The notes beneath the pieces are model-generated. The model ran no database searches and was not told the origin of the DNA. It worked only from the letters and a program-made list of their open reading frames with translations. From NCBI GenBank assembly GCA_013141385.1, contig JABFRB010000030.1, positions 1-43,202 on the forward strand: a stretch of 43,202 nucleotides of DNA. The letters are read 5' to 3'. This stretch comes from Bacteroidales bacterium (GTDB taxonomy: Bacteria; Bacteroidota; Bacteroidia; Bacteroidales; Tenuifilaceae). Position numbers and translations under genes: made by a program. Of the stretch, positions 6,239 through 14,351 are shown in pieces. Positions within the stretch are counted from its first letter, which is position 1. Each line of letters begins with the position of its first letter.

Positions 6239-7237
6239 TTAAATTCTAATGCATTTATGGCAAAATTTGTCCATATTTTCTTCGAAGTTCTTTTTTCTAA
6301 AGCCCCTTCGTAAATATCTGTAATTTTCATTGTTCCAAATTGATTTAAGATTCTCATTAAGTCCATTCCCTAAATTATGCTCTTGATTGGTACAAGGGTG
6401 AACTATACCCATCCAGTTAACAATTATGGTTGTCCATAAATAAAGACAAGCTTTCTTTTTTCTTATTTTTTCCTGTTTATATGCTTTTCTTTTCTGTATG
6501 TAAGAATCTATATTACCATAAGCATCATGAACCAAATAGTACGAATCAAAACCTAATTGGCTATAATTATTTGTAACATAGTCTATTTCATGCTCATTAT
6601 GTGGGAAAACAATAAATTTCAACACAATCGTAGGGTTTTTCTTATTTAACCTTTTTTTTGTATCAGAAAGGGATTTAACGTTTTGTAATACAAGATCAAA
6701 ATCTCCTCCTATTCGATACATACTATATGTTTCTTTTGTTGTACCATCTAATGATATATAAATTGAATCAAATCCTGAAAGAATTATTTTTTCAAATGTT
6801 TCATCTGTGATTTTAGAACAAAAATTTGTTGGAAAACTTGTAGCAATACCTTTTTTGTGAATATATTCAATTATTAAAGGTAGCTCATTATTAGAAAATG
6901 CTTCACCTTGTAATGTTAAAGCTGCAAATATTAACGTTTTGTGAAAAGGTTCTATTAATTTTTTAACATCCGCTAAACTTAATGAATAATTAACATTTTC
7001 ATTAAGTTCATTACCCTCCTTGCTGTGAGAACAAGTTGGACATTTTAAATTGCAAATGCGACTTGTTTCAATCTTAATAAAAGTTGGACTGGAAATTAAC
7101 TTCTCTCTTCTCATTAAAAACTCAATATAAGATAACATTAAATTAGTAAGTTTGAGTAAAGAAATATATGGGAGGAAAATTCTAAAATGTTTAGTTATAA
7201 GATTCTTCTTTTTATACAGTAGTACTATTTTTTTCAT
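6239..7237 (-). CDS. radical SAM/SPASM-type protein
   Basis: A 332-residue radical SAM enzyme. The cluster motif CNLKCPTC (C62, C66, C69) follows FIKIETSRI. The glycine-rich SAM motif appears as LQGEAFSNNEL, and a TIM-barrel strand reads SIYISLDGTTKETYSMYR. A C-terminal SPASM-like region has Cys in KKKACLYLW, VHPCTNQE and FCHKC (C326, C329), suitable for an auxiliary Fe-S cluster. The first 45 residues are basic and hydrophobic and precede the barrel. SPASM enzymes often modify peptides. The nearest small open frame upstream is the acidic 44-residue peptide at 7468-7602, but the 230-nt gap makes that link speculative. The gene is very AT-rich and ends next to repeat family B, so it looks acquired. 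Substrate unknown. Confidence 0.82.
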   Translation of the reverse strand: MKKIVLLYKKKNLITKHFRIFLPYISLLKLTNLMLSYIEFLMRREKLISSPTFIKIETSRICNLKCPTCSHSKEGNELNENVNYSLSLADVKKLIEPFHKTLIFAALTLQGEAFSNNELPLIIEYIHKKGIATSFPTNFCSKITDETFEKIILSGFDSIYISLDGTTKETYSMYRIGGDFDLVLQNVKSLSDTKKRLNKKNPTIVLKFIVFPHNEHEIDYVTNNYSQLGFDSYYLVHDAYGNIDSYIQKRKAYKQEKIRKKKACLYLWTTIIVNWMGIVHPCTNQEHNLGNGLNENLKSIWNNENYRYLRRGFRKKNFEENMDKFCHKCIRI

Positions 7238-7467
7238 TTGTACAAATTTTTTAGTTTATTAAACACAAGCATTGCGTTTTGTTTTGATCATTTTCAACTG
7301 TGTACAATATCGTTCTTTGATACTCCAGATAAGGTGAAGTTTAGTGAAGCGAAAATTCACCTAGCGGGATTACCTGTTTAATCACTACATAGATTCGCTT
7401 TGGTAACCGAGAGTTCTTTTCGAGTTTGCTGAAAGCAATCTATGCCGAGTGGAGGTTCTAGGGGATG
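7238..7467. pseudogene. gene-free stretch with possible protein remnant
   Basis: No intact gene is seen. On the plus strand two short protein-like runs occur out of frame with each other: SFFDTPDKVKFSEAKIHL (about 7309-7362) and IRFGNREFFSSLLKAIYAEW (about 7390-7449, followed by RF and a stop). This would fit a decayed gene fragment with a frameshift and stop, but no family is recognised. Structured RNA is an alternative: GGTGAA and TTCACC (about 7331-7360) can pair. Confidence 0.25.
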
Positions 7468-7602
7468 CTATTCATTTTCATCATTTGCATTGCCTTCTTC
7501 TACTGCATCCACATATGCATCTTCAAATGCATCCTGAGAATCTTGATGTTCAGTTTCTTCATTGTAGAATTCTTGAAATTCTTCTTCTGTGGGAGTTGCC
7601 AT
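7468..7602 (-). CDS. 44-residue highly acidic peptide
   Basis: A short open frame starts with MATPTEEEFQEFYNEE and ends GNANDENE before TAG. It has 17 Asp/Glu out of 44 residues and no Lys, Arg or Cys. The sequence shows normal codon texture rather than simple repeats, and an A-rich stretch precedes the ATG (ACAAAAAGATT). It lies 90 nt after the dCTP-deaminase-like gene and 230 nt before the radical SAM gene, all on the same strand. Possible roles are a RiPP-type precursor, a DNA-mimic or inhibitor peptide, or a small regulatory partner. None is demonstrated. A GTCCG/CGGAC hairpin lies in its leader (about 7617-7639). Confidence 0.5.
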   Translation of the reverse strand: MATPTEEEFQEFYNEETEHQDSQDAFEDAYVDAVEEGNANDENE

Positions 7603-7692
7603 AATCTTTTTGTTTTATGTCCGCTCCTTATTCGGACATTGGTTTGTGATTATTGGATAAATATTTTTTTCTCAGCTGAACAGAGGGATAAT

Positions 7693-8775
7693 TTATAGTC
7701 CAAAAAAGGAAGCAATATCCTTCCCCCATGCTGTCCATATTTCGGCTAAACCTCCAGTCGCTGAAAGAGTTTCACTAATAGATTTTAAGATTGCTTTAAT
7801 AGTTGACTTGTTAGACCTTCTATCTTCCTTTAAAGTCGCTTGTTTTGATATTTCTTCTAACTGTTCAATAATCTCGTGTTTTATTTCTTCTTTTAACGAG
7901 GAGCAATTAATAACAGCATTTGTTAATTCTTCCAAACTTTTTGCTATTTCTTTATCCCCTTTTTTATTAAGAGAATTCACATTTGCTGTTATTTTTTTCG
8001 TTTTTTCAATAGTTCCAGTATTAAGCAATCCGATTTGACTATTATCAATTCGAATATTTGTTACTTTTTTAGGGATATGAGAGCTTAAATGTTTTTGTAA
8101 TTCTGCCATTTCCATTTGTTTTAAATATTTAGATACTAATCTTCTTTCTATTTCAATATTTAGATTTGGTAAATTTTCATCTGTTATGCCTAATGCAACA
8201 TCTTTATGAAGATTTGAATGCCCTGCTCTTATTTCTTTGTGATATGGATTGTCAGACCTCATTGGATATGGTATTAAAGGCTTTGTTGTTAATCTAATCA
8301 ATAACAATTGACAAACAGTTATGTATGGATATATTATAATTGGAATATTATTGTTATTGATAATTTGTAAAGGCATGGCACCTTCAAATTCTGGATTTAT
8401 AAACCCACCGGTAGCATGAATGGACAATCCAAGCCGTGCAAATCTACTTCTACCTTCTATCATTCCAGAACAATCACTGGGAATTCTCAATTGTTCATAA
8501 ATTTGTCCGAAAAGAATTTCATGTGGTTGCAAAGTAATTTTCTCACCATCTGCAACCTCAAATACATAAATGTATTCTTGAATATTCCCTAAATACTTTA
8601 AGTCAAAATCATTAATATCTTCTCGGAATTTGAAGAATTTATTATCTAATCTTAAATCAATTGAACAGGGTTGAACTTGCTTAATACTATCAAAAGGATA
8701 TTTTGGATTTGTTCCGACAGCAACAAATTCACCGCTTTCTAAATATTTATGTATGTCCTTGTCGGATAATCGCAT
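7693..8775 (-). CDS. dCTP-deaminase-like protein with Glu-to-Gln change and C-terminal extension
   Basis: A 360-residue protein. Residues 1-190 match the Dcd/dUTPase fold: MRLSDKDIHKYL, QVQPCSIDLRLDNKFFKF, EGRSRFARLGLSIHATGGF and FINPEFEGAMPLQIINN. In typical Dcd enzymes the last block reads IDPGFEG...LEL, and that Glu is the catalytic base; here the position is Gln137, so deamination is probably lost while nucleotide binding may remain. Residues 205-360 are extra compared with ordinary Dcd (about 180-200 residues). They contain helices, the segment IDNSQIGLLNTGTI, a long predicted amphipathic helix (EIKHEIIEQLEEISKQA) and an aromatic C-terminus, TAWGKDIASFFGL. A DUF1653 gene lies 3 nt upstream in the same operon. 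An attractive reading is a nucleotide sensor fused to an effector or oligomerisation region. Confidence 0.78.
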   Translation of the reverse strand: MRLSDKDIHKYLESGEFVAVGTNPKYPFDSIKQVQPCSIDLRLDNKFFKFREDINDFDLKYLGNIQEYIYVFEVADGEKITLQPHEILFGQIYEQLRIPSDCSGMIEGRSRFARLGLSIHATGGFINPEFEGAMPLQIINNNNIPIIIYPYITVCQLLLIRLTTKPLIPYPMRSDNPYHKEIRAGHSNLHKDVALGITDENLPNLNIEIERRLVSKYLKQMEMAELQKHLSSHIPKKVTNIRIDNSQIGLLNTGTIEKTKKITANVNSLNKKGDKEIAKSLEELTNAVINCSSLKEEIKHEIIEQLEEISKQATLKEDRRSNKSTIKAILKSISETLSATGGLAEIWTAWGKDIASFFGL

Positions 8776-8778
8776 TTT

Positions 8779-8994
8779 TTAATCCTCTTTTATAAATTGG
8801 AATCTAGGGAATGTTTCACCGTCTTTTGTCACATTCTCAAGAAACATTTTTTCTGGTCTTAACCAAATATCATTTTCATCCTCAGTGTTGATATAGACAA
8901 CAAATTCTTCAAGGCTTTCAGAATGTCTGCCTATTCCAATAACTTTATAGGTATGTCCCTTAAAGTGTTTGTAAATACCTTTTTTTACTTTCAT
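8779..8994 (-). CDS. DUF1653-family protein
   Basis: A 71-residue protein matching the DUF1653 pattern: GIYKHFKGHTYKVIGIGRHS, then EEFVVYINTED, WLRPEKMFLENV and FPRFQFI. The length is typical. The family is widespread and small, with no established biochemical role. It is the first gene of a minus-strand pair with the dCTP-deaminase-like gene, 3 nt apart, so the two are co-translated. Upstream (8995-9064) no clear promoter box was found. Confidence 0.85.
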   Translation of the reverse strand: MKVKKGIYKHFKGHTYKVIGIGRHSESLEEFVVYINTEDENDIWLRPEKMFLENVTKDGETFPRFQFIKED

Positions 8995-9064
8995 GTTGTT
9001 TCTGTTTTGTAGTTTGTATTATTTGTGCATAACTTGTTTATATATACAATAAAACCCCACAGCC

Positions 9065-9125
9065 CCCAACCCATTAAAAGGTTGGGAACTCTTGGGTGTA
9101 ATGCCCCCTATCGCAAAATGCGATA
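9065..9125. repeat. hairpin plus TATCGCAAAATGCGATA palindrome, copy 3
   Basis: CCCAACC and GGTTGGG (9065-9071, 9080-9086) form a hairpin. GGGAACTCTTGGGTGTAATG follows, then the 17-bp palindrome at 9109-9125. The rest of 8995-9370 holds no gene. A decayed family-B-like segment (TTAGGCATAATCTGATGCAA) lies at 9341-9360. Confidence 0.65.
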
Positions 9126-9370
9126 GCTTATTAGGTTGTGGGTTCGGGTTTAATATCATTTGCTTTCTTTCAATTTCCATAGTTTACTCTGTATATTGTT
9201 CCTCTTTTACTATTAAACTTATATTTTGTTTACTTTTTATTTGATGTTTAGAAACATGTTTTGTGTAAAGTTTGGATTGTTTTGGCTAACAGGATAGGTG
9301 AAAGAAAAACGATTCCTCAACTGTGTTGGAGTTTTAGATTTTAGGCATAATCTGATGCAATAGAAAGGGA

Positions 9371-9560
9371 TTGTGTTGCTGTTTTTCTGTGATGCTGTGG
9401 GGTCGTTGGTTTGTTGAGGTAATCTTCAAATCTTCAAATCTTCAAATTTTCAAATTTTCAAATTCTCCAATCTTCAAATTCCCCAATTTTCAAATTATTA
9501 AACATCTTCCAACTCCCGTCTTCGGTCTTCGATCTTCGGTCTCCCATCTTCCAACCCCCG
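9371..9560. repeat. low-complexity composite repeat, copy 3
   Basis: A TGTGATGCTGTGGGG-type block is followed by a long run of CTTCAAATTTTCAAATTC-type words (about 9422-9500) and a CTTCGGTCTTCGATCTTCGG-type run (about 9507-9560). This is the same modular order as copy 2 (5685-5850), without the terminal palindrome. A 95-codon frame across it is repeat-derived and is not reported. Confidence 0.78.
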
Positions 9561-9634
9561 ACTTAATTCCGATTCACTTCTGTTTCATTCTAATTATCTT
9601 CCGAATAACTTCTTTATTCTTCTCATTAATTTCT

Positions 9635-9642
9635 TACTTTTG
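9635..9642 (+). promoter_or_regulatory. possible valS -7 box TACTTTTG
   Basis: TACTTTTG matches the Bacteroidota -7 consensus TAnnTTTG and lies 38 nt before the valS start codon. No convincing -33 TTTG was found at the usual distance, so the promoter call is tentative. Confidence 0.35.
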
Positions 9643-9680
9643 TCAGCTATGTTTTTAAAATAATAATTGAGTCAATTTAT

Positions 9681-12308
9681 ATGGAAATTCCTGCAAAGTA
9701 TAACCCTGCCGAGGTTGAAGATAAGTGGTATAAGTATTGGATGGAGAATAAGTTTTTCCGTTCAGTTCCCGATGAGCGCGAACCTTACTGTATTGTAATC
9801 CCCCCGCCAAACGTAACAGGCGTGCTACATATGGGGCACATGCTTAACAATACCATTCAGGATGTGCTTATCCGCAGGGCTAGGATGACAGGGAAAAATG
9901 CGTGCTGGATTCCTGGAACAGATCATGCATCGATTGCAACCGAGGCAAAGGTTGTTTCGAAGCTAAAAGCTGAGGGAATTGATAAGAATTCCCTTACCCG
10001 CGATGAGTTTCTTAAACATGCCTGGGAATGGAAGGAGAAGCATGGTGGAATTATCCTTGAGCAGCTAAAGAAATTGGGTGCATCGTGCGATTGGGAACGC
10101 ACCAGCTTTACAATGGATGAGAGCTTATCGGCTAGCGTTATAAAGGTTTTTGTTGATCTTCATAATAAGGGTTTGATTTACCGTGGTGTTCGTATGGTAA
10201 ACTGGGATCCACAGGCTAAAACTGCTGTTAGCGATGAGGAGGTAATCTACCGTGAGGTTAATAGTAAGCTATACTACCTAAAATATTTTATTGATGGTGA
10301 GGATGGTTTCGTAACTATTGCTACCACTCGCCCTGAGACAATTCTTGGCGATACTGCCGTTTGCGTTAATCCTAACGATCCACGCTATACCCATTTGAAG
10401 GGGAAAAAGGTTATTGTACCACTTATCAAGCGGAGCGTTCCTATTATTTACGATGAGTACGTTGATATGGAGTTTGGTACAGGGGCATTAAAAGTGACTC
10501 CTGCACACGATATCAACGACTATATGCTGGGTGATAAGCACAATCTGGAAACTGTTGATATTTTCAATGATGATGGCACTATGAGCGCAGCCGCTCAGCT
10601 ATACATCGGTAAGGATAGATTTGAGGTACGCAAGATTATTGTAAGGGATTTAGAATCTGCTGGTAACCTTGCAAAGGTTGATGATTACCAGAATAAAGTT
10701 GGATACTCCGAAAGGACTGATGCGGTTATTGAGCCAAAGCTCTCAATGCAATGGTTTTTGAAGATGCAGGATCTCTCTAAACCTGCATTGGATGCAGTAA
10801 TGAATGGTGATGTTCAGATATATCCCGCCAAATTCGTGAATACATACCGCCATTGGATGGAGAATGTTAAGGATTGGTGTCTATCGCGCCAGCTATGGTG
10901 GGGACATCGGATTCCTGCATACTACCTGCCCGAAGGTGGATACGTTGTTGCCGAAACCGCCGAGGAGGCTCTTGAACTTGCAAAGAAGAAAACGGGGAAT
11001 CAATCGCTTAAACTATCCGATTTAAGGCAGGAGGGCGATGTTCTCGATACTTGGTTCAGCTCTTGGTTATGGCCAATTTCCGTTTTTGATGGTATTCGTT
11101 ACCCCGAAAACGCTGATATCAAATACTACTACCCAACAAATGATCTTATCACTGCTCCCGAAATTCTTTTCTTCTGGGTTGCCAGAATGATAATTGCTGG
11201 GTACGAATATCAAAATGAAAAACCTTTTAAGAATGTTTACTTAACGGGTATAGTTCGCGATTCGCAGAAGCGTAAGATGAGCAAGCAGCTGGGAAACTCT
11301 CCAGATCCGCTCGATCTTATTGCCAAGTACGGTGCCGATGGGGTACGGATTGGTATGCTACTCTGCTCACCCGCTGGGAACGACCTTATGTTTGAGGAGA
11401 GTTTACCCGAGCAAGGTCGTAATTTCAGCAATAAGATATGGAATGCTTACCGCTTGGTTAAAGGGTGGGAGGTAGATGATAAGATATCACAACCTATTTC
11501 GTCAAAAGCGTCGATCGAGTGGTTCAATAATATTTTAAATAAGGAGATAGTTCAACTCGACGATCATTTCAATAAATATCGTATCTCCGAAGCGTTGATG
11601 GTGGTTTACAAGCTATTCTGGGATGAATTCTCATCATGGCTACTCGAAATGGTTAAACCTGCCTATCAGCAACCTATCGATGCTAAAACCTATTCCGAAC
11701 TGGTTGATATATTTGAGAAGATGCTCGCACTGCTACACCCATTTATGCCATTTATCACTGAGGAGCTGTGGCAGTACCTAAAGGAGCGGAAACAGGGCGA
11801 TAGCCTTATGATTAGCCAAATGCCAAATGCTGAGAGTTTCGATTCGGGTTTACTTGAGCGTTTTGAGCTGATGAAGGAGGTTATTGCAGGGGTTCGTACT
11901 GTTCGTCAGGAAAAGAATATCCCCAATAAGCAATCGCTCAAACTTTTCATTAAAGTTACAGATCAATTTGGTGATGAGGTTGAGAGCATTATCTCTAAAC
12001 TTGCGGGTCTCGAAGGTTTAACCTATACCAATGAGAAGGTTGAGGGTGCTGCATCGTTTATGGTTAAATCGGCAGAATTCTATATTCCTCTTGAGGGCTT
12101 AGTGGATGCGGAAGAGGAAATCGAAAAGCTTAAAGCCGAGCTGGAGTATACCAAGGGATTCCTCCAAAGTGTAATGAAGAAGCTAAGCAACGAACGATTT
12201 GTTAATAGCGCCCCTGCTCAGGTTGTTGAAATAGAAAAGAATAAACAAGCTGATGCTGAATCGAAAATTAAAGTTATTGAGGAGAGGCTGGCTCTACTAT
12301 CCAAATAA
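9681..12308 (+). CDS. valS: valyl-tRNA synthetase
   Basis: An 875-residue class I aminoacyl-tRNA synthetase that charges tRNA-Val with valine in the cytoplasm. The HIGH-type motif appears in [16 protein letters not shown] (residues 34-49) and the KMSKS motif as [16 protein letters not shown] (about residues 531-546). The editing domain is recognisable by [16 protein letters not shown] and [13 protein letters not shown], which edits mischarged Thr. [17 protein letters not shown] and [13 protein letters not shown] are strongly ValS-type. The C-terminal coiled-coil arm (about residues 805-875, [18 protein letters not shown]) is present and the length is normal. The start at 9681 gives [20 protein letters not shown], the usual ValS N-terminus. 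It is monocistronic and is followed by an 18-bp perfect hairpin. Confidence 0.98.
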   Translation: MEIPAKYNPAEVEDKWYKYWMENKFFRSVPDEREPYCIVIPPPNVTGVLHMGHMLNNTIQDVLIRRARMTGKNACWIPGTDHASIATEAKVVSKLKAEGIDKNSLTRDEFLKHAWEWKEKHGGIILEQLKKLGASCDWERTSFTMDESLSASVIKVFVDLHNKGLIYRGVRMVNWDPQAKTAVSDEEVIYREVNSKLYYLKYFIDGEDGFVTIATTRPETILGDTAVCVNPNDPRYTHLKGKKVIVPLIKRSVPIIYDEYVDMEFGTGALKVTPAHDINDYMLGDKHNLETVDIFNDDGTMSAAAQLYIGKDRFEVRKIIVRDLESAGNLAKVDDYQNKVGYSERTDAVIEPKLSMQWFLKMQDLSKPALDAVMNGDVQIYPAKFVNTYRHWMENVKDWCLSRQLWWGHRIPAYYLPEGGYVVAETAEEALELAKKKTGNQSLKLSDLRQEGDVLDTWFSSWLWPISVFDGIRYPENADIKYYYPTNDLITAPEILFFWVARMIIAGYEYQNEKPFKNVYLTGIVRDSQKRKMSKQLGNSPDPLDLIAKYGADGVRIGMLLCSPAGNDLMFEESLPEQGRNFSNKIWNAYRLVKGWEVDDKISQPISSKASIEWFNNILNKEIVQLDDHFNKYRISEALMVVYKLFWDEFSSWLLEMVKPAYQQPIDAKTYSELVDIFEKMLALLHPFMPFITEELWQYLKERKQGDSLMISQMPNAESFDSGLLERFELMKEVIAGVRTVRQEKNIPNKQSLKLFIKVTDQFGDEVESIISKLAGLEGLTYTNEKVEGAASFMVKSAEFYIPLEGLVDAEEEIEKLKAELEYTKGFLQSVMKKLSNERFVNSAPAQVVEIEKNKQADAESKIKVIEERLALLSK

Positions 12309-12310
12309 AA

Positions 12311-12349
12311 CAAAGAGTTCCGAACTTTTTGAAAGTTCGGAACTCTTTG
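12311..12349 (+). terminator. valS terminator, 18-bp perfect hairpin
   Basis: CAAAGAGTTCCGAACTTT pairs perfectly with AAAGTTCGGAACTCTTTG around TTG. TTTTA follows, and it starts 3 nt after the valS stop codon. The core sequence is shared with the orphan palindrome at 6058-6090. Confidence 0.8.
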
Positions 12350-12390
12350 TTTTACGGCCTCAGCTGAACGTGATTATCGTAAACTTCATA

Positions 12391-12421
12391 AACCACAAAG
12401 GTCTTAAAGACCTTTGTGGTT
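12391..12421. repeat. 31-bp near-perfect palindrome
   Basis: AACCACAAAGGTCTT pairs perfectly with AAGACCTTTGTGGTT around one A. It lies between the valS hairpin and repeat family B. It could act as a second bidirectional terminator or be a dispersed palindrome. Confidence 0.7.
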
Positions 12422-12447
12422 TTGTAGGATAAAACGGAAGTTGCTAG

Positions 12448-12566
12448 TCTTTCTGGTTTCGATCTCAGGCGTAGCCTGTAGCAATAGAACGATGCAAGTA
12501 CACTCAGCTAACTTGCGCCGAAAACAATCATTTTTGTTTTTGCTTACTGGTTCGGATGAACGGAGA
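12448..12566. repeat. dispersed repeat family B, copy 2
   Basis: GGTTTCGATCTCAGGCGTAG begins the conserved part, with the hairpin CAGGC-GTA-GCCTG (12466-12478). CAATAGAACGA follows, then a stem GCAAGT (12494-12499) with ACTTGC (12511-12516), a T-rich stretch and GGTTCGGATGAACGGAG. The stem occupies the place of CGACGGCGG/CCGCCGTCG in copy 1 but is built from different bases. The tail overlaps the end of the neighbouring nuclease gene: the stop codon at 12544-12546 and the last codons (VHPNQ) lie in repeat sequence. Confidence 0.7.
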
Positions 12567-13785
12567 TTTTAATCAGAACATTTTCAATTAAAACCTTTAA
12601 ACTACCATATCCATTTTCAAAAGTCGTATATTTCCAACCGTACCACCATGGTGTTTCTTTGAAGCCTTCTAACAATGGCTTTAAAAACGACTTAACTTCT
12701 TCATTTAACTCAGCACTCGCTTCATGTCTGCCAATACCATAGTAGATATTTGTTTCTTTCTCTATTAAAATAGCAAACTTATATCCATTGTACTCTATAA
12801 TAACACCAACTTTTGGGAACTTAATTGCATTTACATAATCTACAGTAACCAAGTTAGGAAAATCAATTTTTAATTGTCTGAGCCAACTGTTCCAGCATTC
12901 TTTTTCTGTGGATTGCAACATCGACTTGATTTGCTCTTCAACTTTTATAAGTTGTGATAGTTTATTGGTTAATTTATAATGATTTTTTTCAGGAGTTGAA
13001 TTTAATTCAAGAGCCTCTTTGATGTGTTTTTGTAATTCTGAGTTCATTTTATGATTAATTTTTCGGAGATTAAACATACCTTCTAAATAATCAATATATT
13101 GTTCTATAGTAGATTTTAGATAGACATCTTTTACTTTACAGTTTGGAAGTACATAATCAGTGAGCCAAGGTAAAATATCGTGTCTGAATGAAATTTGAAA
13201 ATATCTTTTACTGAATAGTTCTCTATAATTAGTGCCATTTTCATTTATCCAACTTTGATTTTCAGGTTTTTTATTACCATATTTTGTTAGGTAAATAAAA
13301 TAAATTTGGGTCTCTTTAAATCCCATTTTCTTAACTTTATCAATATATCGAGCTATTTGGGATACTTGATCTACTGCATCATGAATTTTGTTTTCAATAA
13401 TAATAGCAAAATCTTTGTCAATAACTAATATATCAATTCTTTCTTTTTCAGAAGTAATTTGAGGTTTAACCGGTCTTTGATTAAAGTCAGCATTTTGAGT
13501 TGTCAAATAGCATAAAAAACTGTGAAGTATTTCAGATTTATTGTCATTTTTTTGTTTTAATAATTCTGCAAAGATTCTGCTATTTGCATTTTCATTTGCC
13601 CATAATAAATCCAAAATATTTATATGATAGGGTAATTTATTTTTCTCAGTTTGATAAATTGACATAAACGAAACTGTCAACTTGTTAATTTCATCAAAGT
13701 CAATTAGATTTGATATGTCGGACAAATGATAAATCTCATTAACTAATGCAATTGAATCACCAAACAGTTCTATTTCGTCATTCAT
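12544..13785 (-). CDS. PD-(D/E)XK nuclease-superfamily protein
   Basis: A 413-residue protein resembling the PDDEXK_4 type. The catalytic block is ERIDILVIDKDFAIIIENKI, with D118 in RIDIL and the E131-N132-K133 signature. HDAVDQVSQIARYIDKV follows, with the family's Gln (Q143). Residues 60-95 (LWANENANSRIFAELL...LHSFLCYL) are the usual helical lead-in. The C-terminal 170 residues hold a mixed alpha/beta region with WWYGWKYTTF, a pattern often seen in these orphan nuclease-like proteins. Such proteins are frequent in defence regions, but no modification or helicase partner is adjacent. The gene is AT-rich, stands alone on the minus strand, and its last codons lie within repeat family B. DNA cleavage is inferred, not shown. 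Confidence 0.8.
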   Translation of the reverse strand: MNDEIELFGDSIALVNEIYHLSDISNLIDFDEINKLTVSFMSIYQTEKNKLPYHINILDLLWANENANSRIFAELLKQKNDNKSEILHSFLCYLTTQNADFNQRPVKPQITSEKERIDILVIDKDFAIIIENKIHDAVDQVSQIARYIDKVKKMGFKETQIYFIYLTKYGNKKPENQSWINENGTNYRELFSKRYFQISFRHDILPWLTDYVLPNCKVKDVYLKSTIEQYIDYLEGMFNLRKINHKMNSELQKHIKEALELNSTPEKNHYKLTNKLSQLIKVEEQIKSMLQSTEKECWNSWLRQLKIDFPNLVTVDYVNAIKFPKVGVIIEYNGYKFAILIEKETNIYYGIGRHEASAELNEEVKSFLKPLLEGFKETPWWYGWKYTTFENGYGSLKVLIENVLIKISVHPNQ

Positions 13786-14067
13786 ATTTTAATTGAATTT
13801 CATTTTTTTACACATTTTGATTTAAGATTAATTAATTTGGTTTAAACCCAAAATAATTGTTGTTTATAAATATTTGTCTTTTAGTATTCTTGTTTGAACC
13901 GTTTGCCTTTCTTTTTTTGAGTGCCGCATCTAATTAATTATTCAGGTTCTCCGTATATATCCTCCAAAAATCAGAAAAATGTATACTTTTTTTATCGAAC
14001 CCTATACAAAGTTAATATTTTATTTTAATGAAAGTCTTTTCTTTCTTCCTAATCGATTTACCAATGC
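13786..14067. other. gene-free region upstream of the nuclease
   Basis: No open frame, RNA gene or clear repeat was found here. It is AT-rich and should hold the promoter of the minus-strand nuclease, but no convincing TAnnTTTG box was identified. The neighbouring direct repeats and the glnA promoter occupy the remainder of the gap. Confidence 0.5.
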
Positions 14068-14124
14068 AGGAAAGTCGAATTCTTTTCTTCTCGAACGATA
14101 GAATAAGGTAGGAAAGTCGAATTC
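14068..14124. promoter_or_regulatory. pair of AGGAAAGTCGAATTC direct repeats
   Basis: AGGAAAGTCGAATTC occurs at 14068-14082 and exactly again at 14110-14124, 42 bp start to start (four helical turns). The pair lies about 165-220 bp upstream of the glnA-type promoter. Each copy contains GAATTC. The spacing suits a pair of binding sites for a transcription factor, possibly nitrogen-related. Chance or repeat remnants are alternatives. Confidence 0.35.
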
Positions 14125-14289
14125 CTTCTAAAGCAACTTCTTAAACTTTACAATTCCATACCTTTAAAAACTCCGAATTCATATCAAACTCAGAACGATT
14201 TAATCTATATAATACTCACAAAACTTTTCAGGATACTCATCTTGGAAGGTTTTTTCTTAAATGCCTGTTGCGAAACATTTTTTCTTTTG

Positions 14290-14320
14290 CTTGCTGATGT
14301 AAAGGACTTTTATAGATTTG
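14290..14320 (+). promoter_or_regulatory. glutamine synthetase promoter
   Basis: CTTG (14290-14293), a 19-bp spacer and TAGATTTG (14313-14320) fit the Bacteroidota sigma consensus TTTG-N19/20-TAnnTTTG. Transcription would start near 14327, leaving a leader of about 25 nt before the ATG at 14352. Confidence 0.6.
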
Positions 14321-14351
14321 TGAACTTTTCTTTTAATAAAACAGAATAAAA

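Noticed and set aside
7380-7460. Possible tRNA or tmRNA 3' end (GGAGGTTCTAGGGGATGCT)
   Set aside because: It does not complete a T arm plus acceptor stem with CCA, and no matching 5' half was found upstream.
7465-7698. 77-codon plus-strand frame rich in Phe, Ile and Cys
   Set aside because: It is the antisense of the acidic 44-residue peptide; the opposite strand has the more credible coding texture and start.
9371-9658. 95-codon plus-strand frame ahead of valS
   Set aside because: Made of Phe-Lys-Ser repeats from the TTCAAATTTTC block and CTTCGG words; not a gene.
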